DNA from: Methanoregula sp. PtaU1.Bin051
Lineage (GTDB): Archaea; Halobacteriota; Methanomicrobia; Methanomicrobiales; Methanospirillaceae
Assembly: GCA_002067895.1 (NCBI GenBank)
Contig: MVRE01000015.1
Location: forward strand, 22,668-86,667
Length of the DNA stretch: 64,000 nucleotides
Reading direction: 5' to 3'
Below are positions 18,055 to 27,241 of this stretch, one piece after another; the stretch's first letter is position 1, and every line of letters begins with the position of its first letter. The notes under the pieces were generated by a model. The model saw only the letters and a list, made by a program, of their open reading frames with translations, searched no databases and had not been told where the DNA came from. The translations under genes and the position numbers were made by a program.

Positions 18055-19158
18055 ATGAACCATTCATTCCCGGCGCGGATCCGTGCCATCGAGATTTCAG
18101 GCATTCGGAAGATTTTCGAATCGGCCGGCCCGGACTCCATCAACCTCGGTCTCGGGCAGCCGGACTTTGACACGCCCCTGCATATCAAGGAAGCGGCAAT
18201 GAAAGCCATCAGGGAAGGAAAGACCGGCTACACGACCAATAACGGTATCCCGGAGCTGAGGGCTGCGATATGCGAAAAGTTCAGGAACGAGAATGGCATC
18301 ACGTATAGCCCCGACCAGCTGATTGTAACTGCGGGAGCGAGCGAAGCACTGCACATCGTGATGCAGGCGATGCTCAATGAAGGCGACCGGGTCCTCTGCG
18401 CCGACCCGGGTTTCGTCTCGTATGCCGCCCTCGCCTCCATGGCAGGCGGGAAACCTGTCAGCGTGCCGCTAGATAAAAACCTCCATATCGATGTCGAAAA
18501 GGCAAAGGCACTGCTGGATGGTGCAAAACTCTTCGTCCTCAATTCGCCGGGAAACCCGACAGGGGCGGTGGAGAGCAAAGAATCGATCAAAGCGCTGGTC
18601 GAATCCGCGAATGACAAGGGAGTGACCGTTGTCTCCGACGAAGTATACGAGCACTTCATCTACGGTAAAAAGCACTGGAGCGCGGCGCAGTTTGGTGATG
18701 ATGTTATCACCATCAACGCAACCAGCAAGACCTATGCGATGACCGGCTGGCGGCTGGGGTATCTTGCCGCACCGGCGGATATCGTGAGCCAGTGCATCAA
18801 GGTTCACCAGTACTGTCAGGCCTGTGCCACATCCATCTCCCAGTACGCCGCTCTTGCCGCATATACCGGCGACCAGAAAGAAGTACCGGTGATGCGGGAC
18901 GAGTACCGGGCACGACGGGATCTGCTCTGCACGGCGCTTGCAAAGCTCGGATTCTCTTTCCCGGCGCCGGAGGGGGCGTTCTATGCTTTCGTTCCAATGA
19001 AACCGGATCTGGTTGACCGGATCATTGCGTCTGGCGTCGTGATTGTGCCGGGAAGCGCGTTCGGTGCCAATGCACCGGGTTACGCCCGGCTCAGCTATGC
19101 AACATCGCGGGAAAATCTGAACCGGGCACTTGAAAGGATCGCCCGTGCAATGGAGTAA
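18055..19158 (+). CDS. PLP-dependent aminotransferase, class I/II
   Basis: 367 aa, fold type I aminotransferase of the aspartate/aromatic group. Seen: NLGLGQPDFDTP, YTTNNGIPELR, NSPGNPTG, SDEVYEHFIYG, and the PLP-binding lysine in SKTYAMTGWRLGY. The C-terminus has IVPGSAFGANAPGYARLSYA with the carboxylate-binding Arg. Likely substrates are aspartate, aromatic or related amino acids; not decided by sequence. Nine bases after hxlB and five before the peptidase gene, with GAGGAG before the ATG, so likely co-transcribed. Confidence 0.88.
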   Translation: MNHSFPARIRAIEISGIRKIFESAGPDSINLGLGQPDFDTPLHIKEAAMKAIREGKTGYTTNNGIPELRAAICEKFRNENGITYSPDQLIVTAGASEALHIVMQAMLNEGDRVLCADPGFVSYAALASMAGGKPVSVPLDKNLHIDVEKAKALLDGAKLFVLNSPGNPTGAVESKESIKALVESANDKGVTVVSDEVYEHFIYGKKHWSAAQFGDDVITINATSKTYAMTGWRLGYLAAPADIVSQCIKVHQYCQACATSISQYAALAAYTGDQKEVPVMRDEYRARRDLLCTALAKLGFSFPAPEGAFYAFVPMKPDLVDRIIASGVVIVPGSAFGANAPGYARLSYATSRENLNRALERIARAME

Positions 19159-19162
19159 GAGA

Positions 19163-20200
19163 ATGACACTGGATCTATTGAAGAAACTGTCCAACGCCCA
19201 CGGCGTATCCGGTAGCGAAGGCAGCATCTATGCCGTGATCAGGAAAGAGCTGAAAGGCTGCGTTGACGAGATCTACGAAGACACGATGGGAAACCTGATC
19301 GCAATAAAGAAAGGCAACAAATTCAAGGTCATGATTGCAGCCCACATGGACGAGATCGGGCTGGTGGTCAAGTACGTTGATGATAAGGGTTTTATCCGGT
19401 TTGCCGCACTTGGCGGATGGTATGCCCCGACGCTCTACAACCAGCGCGTCGTCCTGCACGGGACAAAGGGGCCGTGCTATGGCGTAATCGGTGGAAAACC
19501 CCCTCACATGATGGACGAGGAAGAACGCAAGAAAGGCGTCAAGACGGACGACATGTTCATCGATGTCGGGGCCTGCAACCGCGATGACGTTGAGAACATT
19601 GGTATAACCGTCGGAACACCGGTTACGATCGATCGGGAGTTCGCAAAGATAGCAAACGACCGGGTGACGGGAAAGGCATTCGACAACCGGGCAGGTGTTG
19701 CCGTCCTGATCAAGACGCTTCAGCAGATCGACTCGCCGTTTACGATCTACGGGGTCTTTACGGTACAGGAAGAGGTGGGGCTGAAAGGCGCACGCACGAG
19801 CGCCTATGCACTCGATCCCGACATTGCCATTGCAACTGACGTGACTGTCCCCGGCGACCACCCGGGCATCGAGATGAAGGACGCTCCCGTGGAGATGGGC
19901 AAAGGGCCGGTGATCACGATCCTGGATTCCAGCGGGCGCGGATTGATCGCACACAAATCAGTCGTGAACTGGTTAAAAGAGGTTGCCGAAAAGCACCGGA
20001 TTCCGGTTCAGCTTGAGGTGGGGACCGGGGGGACGACCGATGCGACAGCCATCCACCTGACCAAGGGAGGAATTCCGAGCACGACCGTCAGCATCGCGTC
20101 ACGCTACATTCATTCGCCGGTCGAGGTGCTGGATATGAAGGATATCGATGCCGCTGTTGAATTGCTGGTAGAAGCGCTGAAGGTAAAACCAAAAATTTGA
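19163..20200 (+). CDS. M42-family metallo-aminopeptidase
   Basis: 345 aa from ATG 19163 (GGAG eight bases upstream; an earlier ATG at 19130 lies inside the previous gene). Members are large tetrahedral cytosolic aminopeptidases (TET) that trim peptides. Conserved di-metal residues: AAHMDEIGL, GKAFDNRAG, VQEEVGLKGA, IATDVT, and SRYIHSPVEVLD near the end. The family is sometimes annotated as endoglucanase or deblocking aminopeptidase. Specificity unknown. Confidence 0.92.
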   Translation: MTLDLLKKLSNAHGVSGSEGSIYAVIRKELKGCVDEIYEDTMGNLIAIKKGNKFKVMIAAHMDEIGLVVKYVDDKGFIRFAALGGWYAPTLYNQRVVLHGTKGPCYGVIGGKPPHMMDEEERKKGVKTDDMFIDVGACNRDDVENIGITVGTPVTIDREFAKIANDRVTGKAFDNRAGVAVLIKTLQQIDSPFTIYGVFTVQEEVGLKGARTSAYALDPDIAIATDVTVPGDHPGIEMKDAPVEMGKGPVITILDSSGRGLIAHKSVVNWLKEVAEKHRIPVQLEVGTGGTTDATAIHLTKGGIPSTTVSIASRYIHSPVEVLDMKDIDAAVELLVEALKVKPKI

Positions 20201-20225
20201 TCGGGCAATATTTAAAAAAGGTCAA

Positions 20226-20297
20226 CGCCCCGGCCGGGACTTGAACCCGGGTCAAAAGCTCCGCAGGCTTCTAGGATATCCACTACCCTACCGGGAC
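20226..20297 (-). tRNA. tRNA-Arg (anticodon GCG)
   Basis: 72-nt cloverleaf. Acceptor GTCCCGG pairs with CCGGGGC (one G-U), anticodon arm GAAGC-CTGCGGA-GCTTT, T arm CCGGG-TTCAAGT-CCCGG, 4-nt variable loop, discriminator G, no encoded CCA. Anticodon GCG reads CGC/CGU. No intron visible. Confidence 0.93.
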
Positions 20298-20427
20298 ATA
20301 ATAAACGTGCCTGCCTTAATCAGATTACTTTCCGCGCTTAAATACTTCACCTATTTTTTAAGGATGGCCATCGTCCGTGGTCAGATCCCTTGTTCCTTGA
20401 TAAAAGAATAATCTCTTTTAGAGTTCA

Positions 20428-21084
20428 TCACGAAGGACTGGTTGTATTGGCAATATTTCCTTCCTTTTCAACACTCATATCAATACTCGCAGTAACCTGA
20501 TTTCCGTCCATTTCTATAAGGAGATTGCCTTGGTTTAAGATCTTCATCGTCTGGTTCAGATTCTGGGAATATTGCCGGCCAAATCCGGCCTGCTTGAGGA
20601 TCTTACCGTCGCTCTTATTCCTTACCGTTATTTCAAACCAGGAGTATGGACTGTAATAATCGTACTCAACAGACTCTTCTGTCTGATATATGCCGCTGTG
20701 ACGGGTAATAATATGGGTTCCTGTTACATTCACGGGTTTTACAGAAAAATTTACAATCATGGGAGGGTTCCTTAAATCGAATGAAATTGCTGTTTTATTA
20801 TAACCGAACGACCGTGTTTGACGATATATCTCCAGCCATTCCGCCGGCGCAGGTGTGGTTGGTGTTGGAATCACCGTTCTCTGGGGTGTTGCCCCATACG
20901 GGGTCTCGATAGTGACATACAATGGGGTTGTTACAACTGATGTGACCGTGGCCCATGAGCTGGCACCGTCAGATATATCAGCTGACGGCGTGCTTACGGG
21001 AGCTGGTGGGGCAACACAAGCAGCGGCATTAACGAATGCGAGGAGTAATACAAAACTGCAGAAGTATAGGATTCCTTGCTTCAT
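20428..21084 (-). CDS. Secreted protein of unknown function
   Basis: 218 aa with a clear signal peptide (hydrophobic 5-22, then AAACVAPP; the Cys could be a lipid attachment site). Residues 25-80 are Ser/Thr/Pro-rich (PTPTTPAPAEW), and the remainder is a beta-rich domain containing FSVKPVNVTGTHIIT, YSWFEITVRN and LLIEMDGNQV with several N-x-S/T sequons. Such secreted domains are common in Methanomicrobiales; the function is unknown. Divergent from the glycosyltransferase gene. Confidence 0.7.
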   Translation of the reverse strand: MKQGILYFCSFVLLLAFVNAAACVAPPAPVSTPSADISDGASSWATVTSVVTTPLYVTIETPYGATPQRTVIPTPTTPAPAEWLEIYRQTRSFGYNKTAISFDLRNPPMIVNFSVKPVNVTGTHIITRHSGIYQTEESVEYDYYSPYSWFEITVRNKSDGKILKQAGFGRQYSQNLNQTMKILNQGNLLIEMDGNQVTASIDMSVEKEGNIANTTSPS

Positions 21085-21198
21085 TGATGAGTATTTCAGA
21101 TGTGATGGGTTATTATTGTATTTACTTTATTTTGATGGATTTGCCATACCGGAACGCATATCTGGAACCGCCTGCAATGATCGTACGGAGACTCTATT

Positions 21199-22728
21199 AT
21201 GGGAAAAGGATCGAAGCAGATGAGGGAACTTGCTAAAAAGGCTCCACCGCAGATTGAACCCGGACAGACCGAAAATATTATTTCAAACCGGTATTATCTG
21301 GGTCTGGCAGGCATTTTTATTGTGGGAGTATTCCTACGGCTGTTCGAGCTTGCCAGAAGACCATTATGGCTCGATGAAGCCTCAACAAATTACCTTGTTA
21401 CTCAGCCAGATCTGGCTGCAGTCTTTACGGCGGCCTCTGCCGACCATCATGCCCCGCTCCATTTCATGACTATCTGGTTTGTCAAAATTTTCGGATCTTC
21501 AGAATTTTTATTGCGGTTACCTTCTGCGATTGCCGGGGCTTTTACGGTCATTGTGATATTTTTTATTGCGAAGGAATTGTATAATGAAGAGGCGGGAATA
21601 ATTTCTGCTGCCTTTCTCGCATTCTCTCCATTCCATATTCTCTACTCTCAGGAGGCACGGATGTACGGGATGGTTGTCCTTTTTGTCGCACTTGCAATCT
21701 GGATGTTCTTCCGTGCTGCACGGACCGGCAGCCTTTGGGATTGGCTGTTTTTCGGTGCTTCATGCGCCCTTGCATTTTCCACGCATTTCTACTCAGCGTT
21801 CGTTATTGTTGCACTTATTCTTGGTTATTTCATTCTCAGATCAGATGAGTTCCGTATCAAAAGAACCCAGGATGGTGAAAATACAATCCCCGTCTCGCTT
21901 CCCCATGATCTTAAGAATTTTCTTGCCGGTCTCGCTTTTGCAGGGGTACTCGTTCTACCTGTGATGGGATCTTTTTTTGGCCAGAGTGGATATTTTGTTT
22001 CCCGTTCATTCAACTGGGGCCTTTCGATGTGGAGCATTCCTTCAGAAACCTTTCTCGATTTTTCCTATTACATTGAATTTATCGCAATCCTCTTTGTATG
22101 CCTGATGCTTGTCGGATTTGTCATGATCTGGATGCAGAAGAAACAGCAGGCTGTTGCGGTTGCTGTCATCCTCTTTGTACCGATGGGGATCAGTCTCTAT
22201 CTATCCCAGATTATCCCGTTTAATGTCCGCTACCATCTCTATCTGATCGTCCTGTTTCTAGCCCTTGTCGCAATTCCTCTTGCTTATTTATCTAGGAAAA
22301 TCAACTCGCGGCATGGAGCCCTTCTGATAATTGGTGCAATCCTCGCTCTTTCGATTATTCCATTATTATCATATTATTCAGCACCATTGCAGGAGGACTG
22401 GCGAACATTCTCCAACAATCTCAGAGAGACAACTCAGCCAGGGGACAATATCGCCCCTCTTCCATGGTACATATACCTCCCGCTCAGTTATTACTATGAT
22501 AATTCTTCAGATGGTACTTTTTACAAGAACTTTGCACTTGACGAGTCTGGTTTTCTATCACTTGAAAATACAACGGGTTCTGTTTATTATGTCGTTACCT
22601 GGGATATCACCGCCGCAGATCCGACCGGCTACTCTGTCCAGTATCTCAACGAACACACTGCGAAAATGCCTGGTGGTGTTTCAGGGATCCTGTTACTGAA
22701 AAAATCTCATAACTGTTTTTCTCTCTAA
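21199..22728 (+). CDS. GT39/ArnT-like membrane glycosyltransferase
   Basis: 509 aa polytopic membrane protein (about 10-11 spans). The first extracytoplasmic loop carries RRPLWLDEASTNY with the catalytic-type Asp-Glu, followed by HHAPLHF and YSQEARMYGM, hallmarks of the PMT/ArnT family that transfers sugars from polyprenyl phosphate donors outside the membrane. Start chosen at 21199 with GGAG eight bases upstream. With the following genes it forms a probable surface-glycan or lipid-linked sugar group. Confidence 0.85.
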   Translation: MGKGSKQMRELAKKAPPQIEPGQTENIISNRYYLGLAGIFIVGVFLRLFELARRPLWLDEASTNYLVTQPDLAAVFTAASADHHAPLHFMTIWFVKIFGSSEFLLRLPSAIAGAFTVIVIFFIAKELYNEEAGIISAAFLAFSPFHILYSQEARMYGMVVLFVALAIWMFFRAARTGSLWDWLFFGASCALAFSTHFYSAFVIVALILGYFILRSDEFRIKRTQDGENTIPVSLPHDLKNFLAGLAFAGVLVLPVMGSFFGQSGYFVSRSFNWGLSMWSIPSETFLDFSYYIEFIAILFVCLMLVGFVMIWMQKKQQAVAVAVILFVPMGISLYLSQIIPFNVRYHLYLIVLFLALVAIPLAYLSRKINSRHGALLIIGAILALSIIPLLSYYSAPLQEDWRTFSNNLRETTQPGDNIAPLPWYIYLPLSYYYDNSSDGTFYKNFALDESGFLSLENTTGSVYYVVTWDITAADPTGYSVQYLNEHTAKMPGGVSGILLLKKSHNCFSL

Positions 22729-22813
22729 TATTAACATCCTGATATGGGTCCGCGATACGTTTTGCAGCATATGAAAAAGCATAACTAGCAGCCTTCTGAA
22801 ACGTTTAACGACA

Positions 22814-23776
22814 ATGAAGATCCCGGTCCGTGTGTTCAGTGTTATCGGCTTCGTTCTGTTTATTTTTATCCTGACCCGTATCGATATATCGTCGCTTCTT
22901 ACAATCTTTACGTCAATTAATCCTGCGCTGCTCCTGCTTGCACTAGCCGTAAATTGTGTTGCCGTTGTTATGAAATCATACAAATGGAAGATCATTGTTG
23001 GCACGGTAAACAACAGTTTCTCCCTTTCAGAGAGCATCAGGGCGTTTCTGATCGGCTTCTCGTTTTCGGTCCTTACACCAGCCAAGCTGGGGGATTTTAT
23101 CAGGGCTTTCTATGTTAAGAATGAGAACTGTAGCACAGGGATTGCCCTCTCTACGGTCGTGACAGACCGGCTGATCGATATCGTGATGCTGGTTGCAATC
23201 TCCAGTGCCGGTATCTTCCTATTTTCTTATGTTTACCATATCGAAATCCTCTCTATTTTACTCCTTCTTCTGATGGCTGCGGGTATTGCCTGCGCTGTCG
23301 CAGTTATAGCGAACAAATCCTTGCTCTCCCGCATCCTCCGACCGTTTTTTAATCTTTTTGTACCCGATGCAATGAAGCAGAAAATTTCGGATTATTATCA
23401 CGAATTCTACGAAGGCCTCTTTGCTTTTTACCGGCACCGGGTTGCTTTTTTCTTAGCCATTATCATAGCACTCATCTCATGGATCCCGCCGTTCATATAC
23501 GGGTACCTCCTCGCAGCGTCGATTGGGATTCCAATCGGCATTTCATATTTTGTCATCATCATCCCGATAATCAGCCTTCTGGATCTCCTCCCCATAAGTA
23601 TCTCGGGAATCGGCACTCGGGACGCAGCCCTGATCTTCTTGTTCGGCCTGCAGGGCGTCACCCCCGAATCTGCCGTGGCTTTTTCCCTCCTGTACCTTTT
23701 CATGAGCTACTGGCTGGTTGCTCTTGCGGGGGCATTCTTCTGGGTCAAGCACCCGATCCAGACTGATAGCAGGTAA
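22814..23776 (+). CDS. Flippase-like integral membrane protein (UPF0104/LPG-synthase TM)
   Basis: 320 aa with about eight membrane spans. Family blocks: ALAVNCVAVVMKSYKWKIIVG, FLIGFSFSVLTPAKLGDFIRAFY, TVVTDRLIDIVML and LPISISGIGTRDAALIFLFG. The family covers lysylphosphatidylglycerol synthase transmembrane domains and archaeal AglD-neighbour proteins; in archaea it is usually linked to polyprenyl-sugar handling. The neighbours (GT39, GT2) support that role; the exact substrate is unknown. Confidence 0.82.
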   Translation: MKIPVRVFSVIGFVLFIFILTRIDISSLLTIFTSINPALLLLALAVNCVAVVMKSYKWKIIVGTVNNSFSLSESIRAFLIGFSFSVLTPAKLGDFIRAFYVKNENCSTGIALSTVVTDRLIDIVMLVAISSAGIFLFSYVYHIEILSILLLLLMAAGIACAVAVIANKSLLSRILRPFFNLFVPDAMKQKISDYYHEFYEGLFAFYRHRVAFFLAIIIALISWIPPFIYGYLLAASIGIPIGISYFVIIIPIISLLDLLPISISGIGTRDAALIFLFGLQGVTPESAVAFSLLYLFMSYWLVALAGAFFWVKHPIQTDSR

Positions 23777-23846
23777 ACGTTCAGGATATGCTTTTAAAAA
23801 AAATCTGAAGAAAATCGTCGGTATATTATAATGAGAATATACTCTT

Positions 23847-24596
23847 TTACATTTTCTGTGCTATGATTCCGACCGCGTAAGCATAATACTGTTTACCGGG
23901 CAGAATATTTTCGAACCGACCAATCGCTTGCCTTATCCCAACCGGAAGCAGCTCGTGCGCGTTGGTCGCAAGAGGAGGAAATGCCTGGAGCCCAAAACTT
24001 TTAATAACAGTCAGGCCGGATGCCTCAATGATATTCTGCAGTCTAGAGACAGAATAGTCTTCTTCATATCCGAACTTAAAATTTTTTAGGGCTACTGCAA
24101 CCTTCTTTCCCATTTTATACCACGGGCAGAATGTGTTGGGGACAATAACGATTACATACCCCCCTATCCGCGTAATGCGGGACATCTCCTGTACAGCCTT
24201 GGTATTGTGCGGGTCTTTGAAATGCTCGATGACTCCGGAGTTGTAAACGAGGTCGCAGGATTCGTCTCGCAGCGGTATGGAAAATATCGTTCCGAGGATC
24301 AGTTCTGGTTCGGCAGCCTTTCGTGCAAGAACAAGGGCATGCGGCGAGAGGTCTAGCGCAATCGTAGTATGCCGTTTTGAGAAGAGCGAAAGGGTCTGGC
24401 CGGTCCCGCACCCGATTTCTGCAACGGTCGCATGATCCGGCAGCGTCTTTTCAAACCGCTCCATGAAACCGAGGTACTTGAGGCTGTAATCGCTTGTGAT
24501 AAGGGGCTTGTTCCAGACCTTCTCCCAGACTTCCTCTGACATGAAATGCACGCTGCCTGATGATCCCGTGGATCGGTACAGTGAGTTGGTTACCAA
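23847..24596 (-). CDS. Class I SAM-dependent methyltransferase
   Basis: 249 aa. SAM-binding motif I AEIGCGTGQTLSLFS, motif II ALDLSPHAL, and the post-motif DLVYNSGVIEHFKDP place it with small-molecule methyltransferases of the UbiE/COQ5 type. It sits between glycosyltransferase genes on the opposite strand, so a sugar or lipid substrate is plausible but not shown. Confidence 0.8.
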   Translation of the reverse strand: MVTNSLYRSTGSSGSVHFMSEEVWEKVWNKPLITSDYSLKYLGFMERFEKTLPDHATVAEIGCGTGQTLSLFSKRHTTIALDLSPHALVLARKAAEPELILGTIFSIPLRDESCDLVYNSGVIEHFKDPHNTKAVQEMSRITRIGGYVIVIVPNTFCPWYKMGKKVAVALKNFKFGYEEDYSVSRLQNIIEASGLTVIKSFGLQAFPPLATNAHELLPVGIRQAIGRFENILPGKQYYAYAVGIIAQKM

Positions 24597-24745
24597 GACA
24601 TAAAATACGTGGATATTACCCGGAGCGGTCGCATTTCCGGTAACAATAAACCGGTGAAGACGGCACGATCTTCCTCATGACCGGCCCGAATTGCCGCATA
24701 AAGTCCTATAAAGGCGGCCGGCCAATTGATCTGAAAGGACAGTTC

Positions 24746-25477
24746 ATGATATCCATTATCATCCCTCTTTTCAATGAACGCGATAATGTCGTGCAATATC
24801 CAACGGATCTTTTCCCTGTCATGGATCGTATCGCGCTGGAGTACAACGAGACGTTCGAATACTTGATGGTGGATGACGGGAGCAGGGACGATACGGTGGA
24901 ACGTCTCAATGAGATTGCAGGACAACGCGGGGATGTCATCGTTCTCCGCCATGAGAAAAATTCCGGTATGGGCACGGCTATCCGGACCGGTATTGCCAAG
25001 GCCAAGGGGGATCTCATCGTTACCATGGATTCCGACCTTACGTTCCGGCCACAGGATGTTCAGGTATTGATCGAGGCATACCGGAAGACTGGCGCCGACT
25101 GCGTCTCGGGTTCGCCGTACCTCAGGAAGGGGCTGATGGGGGAGGTCACCCCTCTCCGTCTCCTCATGAGCCGCTCGGTCAACTTCCTCTACCGGCTGCT
25201 GCTCGGGGGGAACATCTCCTGCGTCAGCCCGATCTTCCGGCTGTATAAGCGCAGGATATTCGATGAAATCCCGGTCACAAGCAATAACTTCGAGATAAAT
25301 GCCGAGATCATCTCAAAGCTTCTGATTGCCAAAATGAATGTTGTCGAAGTGCCGGTACCGCTCCTGAAACGCCGGCACGGGAGTTCCAAGATCCGGATCA
25401 CGAAGGAGATACGGAACTACCTCTGGCTACTGTACAGGATCTTCAGGACAAAATATCTGCATCAGGAATGGGTCTAA
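24746..25477 (+). CDS. Family 2 glycosyltransferase, dolichyl-phosphate mannosyltransferase-like
   Basis: 243 aa from ATG 24746, preceded by AAAGGAC; upstream in-frame ATG (24677) adds a non-conserved leader. GT-A fold: SIIIPLFNERDNV, VDDGSRDDT, HEKNSGMGTAIRTGI, and TMDSDLTF (the metal-binding DxD). Then LRKGLMGEVTPLR and KRRHGSSKIRI. Likely makes polyprenyl-phosphate sugars used by the nearby GT39 enzyme. No C-terminal membrane domain. Convergent, overlapping the next gene by four bases. Confidence 0.87.
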   Translation: MISIIIPLFNERDNVVQYPTDLFPVMDRIALEYNETFEYLMVDDGSRDDTVERLNEIAGQRGDVIVLRHEKNSGMGTAIRTGIAKAKGDLIVTMDSDLTFRPQDVQVLIEAYRKTGADCVSGSPYLRKGLMGEVTPLRLLMSRSVNFLYRLLLGGNISCVSPIFRLYKRRIFDEIPVTSNNFEINAEIISKLLIAKMNVVEVPVPLLKRRHGSSKIRITKEIRNYLWLLYRIFRTKYLHQEWV

Positions 25478-26658
25478 TCATTTTTTTTTTGCAACACATA
25501 GTCCTGCATGACTGCCAGATAAACGGTTACTGCTTTCTCTAACGATTCTGTTTTCACGTGTTCGTCAATCGCGTGCAGGAGCCGGAGCTCCCCGGGCCCG
25601 TATTCGGCAACCCTGAACCCTGCCGCTCTCAGGTGACGCGCATCACTGGCCGCCCACTGGACGATAGGGGATGCCGGTCTGCCGTATGTCTTTTCCACGG
25701 CACGGCATATCGCTGTTACGATACGGGATTCCGGATCGGTCAGTGATGGCGTATGGGAGGTCTCTGATACGATAGTCCCATAAGGAGCATGTTTCCGGAG
25801 ATCGTCGATCAGAGCCGGGATATCACATCCCCACGGTATCCGCATCTCAAGGTCGAGATCGCACCGCTGCGCCACGATATTGGACTTCTCTCCTCCGGCG
25901 ATGATACCCGGGTTGAACATGATGCTTGTCAGGATCTCGGACGTGTGAGGGAGCCCAAATTCTTCCGAAAGGACGTTTGACGATCGTGAGATGATCTCTT
26001 CAAGACTTCGGCTATGGGGGAATTTCCGGTCCGGAAGGGACCCGATGTATTGCATAAACGAAAGCGCCTCGGCAATTGCGCTCCTTCCGATTGCCGGGTA
26101 GAGGGATCCATGCCCGGGGGAGCCAGAGAACCGCATTTCCAGCCGCACGAGCCCTTTCTGCCCGATATTGGGGTGGAGCGCGGGTGTTGGTTCCGCAATG
26201 AGACAATCGCAGGGGAGGACGAGATGGTGCGCGACGAGGTGCCGTATCCCGCAATCCCCGCCGGTCTCCTCATCGCAGACAAAAGCAAGCTGGGCCGGGG
26301 CCTGCCCGTTGGCTTCAACGAATGCCATGAATGCGGATATCAGGGCAGCGCATCCCCCTTTCATGTCCGTTGCACCACGGCCCCACACAGAACCGTCCCG
26401 TAGTATTCCTGAGAACGGATCGACCGACCATCCGTCGCGAATCGCCGGCACGACATCGACATGGCCGCAGAGCAGCAGCCCAGTCCCTGCCGGTTCCGTG
26501 ATGAGGTTTGACCTGCCGTCCCTGCATTTCGTGGTGGTAAAACGAATACCGCCTGCGGCCAGCAGTTCACCGATATAGTGTACCGCTGCCTCTGTATTCC
26601 CCGGAGGGTTCTCACTTCGTATCTTTACGAGATCCGAACAGAGACGCGTGACATCCAT
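25474..26658 (-). CDS. M20 metallopeptidase/deacylase, ArgE-DapE type
   Basis: 394 aa from ATG 26658, eight bases after the preceding stop; an earlier ATG overlaps that gene. Di-zinc amidohydrolase motifs: LCGHVDVVP, WGRGATDMKGGCAAL, VCDEETGGDCGIRHL and a dimerisation domain in the middle (GSPGHGSLYP). Candidates are succinyl-diaminopimelate desuccinylase or N-acetylornithine deacetylase. The presence of dapA and dapB downstream does not decide this, because methanogens often use the aminotransferase route to lysine. Confidence 0.82.
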   Translation of the reverse strand: MDVTRLCSDLVKIRSENPPGNTEAAVHYIGELLAAGGIRFTTTKCRDGRSNLITEPAGTGLLLCGHVDVVPAIRDGWSVDPFSGILRDGSVWGRGATDMKGGCAALISAFMAFVEANGQAPAQLAFVCDEETGGDCGIRHLVAHHLVLPCDCLIAEPTPALHPNIGQKGLVRLEMRFSGSPGHGSLYPAIGRSAIAEALSFMQYIGSLPDRKFPHSRSLEEIISRSSNVLSEEFGLPHTSEILTSIMFNPGIIAGGEKSNIVAQRCDLDLEMRIPWGCDIPALIDDLRKHAPYGTIVSETSHTPSLTDPESRIVTAICRAVEKTYGRPASPIVQWAASDARHLRAAGFRVAEYGPGELRLLHAIDEHVKTESLEKAVTVYLAVMQDYVLQKKND

Positions 26659-26666
26659 GAGATGGG

Positions 26667-27185
26667 TTACCCCTGTTTCTCCGCGCACGAGGCGGTATAC
26701 TGTCTGAAAAGAGACGCGAGCGACGCATCGTCATAAAGGCTCTTTAAGAAATCCTGTGCAAAGAACTCGTCGATCATGGCATACAGGACGTCGGCAGGGA
26801 TCTGGTTCTGGCTGTCCGGATCCAGTACGATCCGGAAACTCCGGTAGCTGGCCGGGTCTTCGGAATCGTAGATCATCTGCCAGAGCGAGGGCAGTTCGGA
26901 AAATCTCGAGGGTTGTTCAAGTCTGAGCCAGTTGACAAATGCCGGGAAGAGCGCCCGCTCCCCCTTCTTTTCCTCGTCAATTCTCCAGCGGAGGTACTCC
27001 GCGCCAATGACGTTCTTCGGTGACTGGTAGTGATAACAATAAAGGCTGATGGTATAGTCGATATGGGCGAGCGAATCGATCAGGTAGAAATACAGTACCT
27101 TATTGAAGAGCGCAGGATCGTGAAGGACAAGTGATTTCTCATAGAGGTAGTTGAGCACAGGGAGATACTCGTTGTCATTATTCAT
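26667..27185 (-). CDS. Unknown helical protein, 172 aa
   Basis: Not recognised. Predominantly helical and acidic, rich in Tyr, Leu and Asp, with no signal peptide, no membrane span and only two cysteines. Segments such as ALFNKVLYFYLIDSLAHIDYTISLYCYHYQSP suggest an all-helical bundle, loosely reminiscent of small chaperone folds, but no motif fixes a family. It is followed closely by the M20 peptidase and could be co-transcribed with it. Confidence 0.65.
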   Translation of the reverse strand: MNNDNEYLPVLNYLYEKSLVLHDPALFNKVLYFYLIDSLAHIDYTISLYCYHYQSPKNVIGAEYLRWRIDEEKKGERALFPAFVNWLRLEQPSRFSELPSLWQMIYDSEDPASYRSFRIVLDPDSQNQIPADVLYAMIDEFFAQDFLKSLYDDASLASLFRQYTASCAEKQG

Positions 27186-27241
27186 GCCCTGTTATTTGGC
27201 AAAAAAACCTAAATACATTGCCCATCGGGCAGTAAAATTTT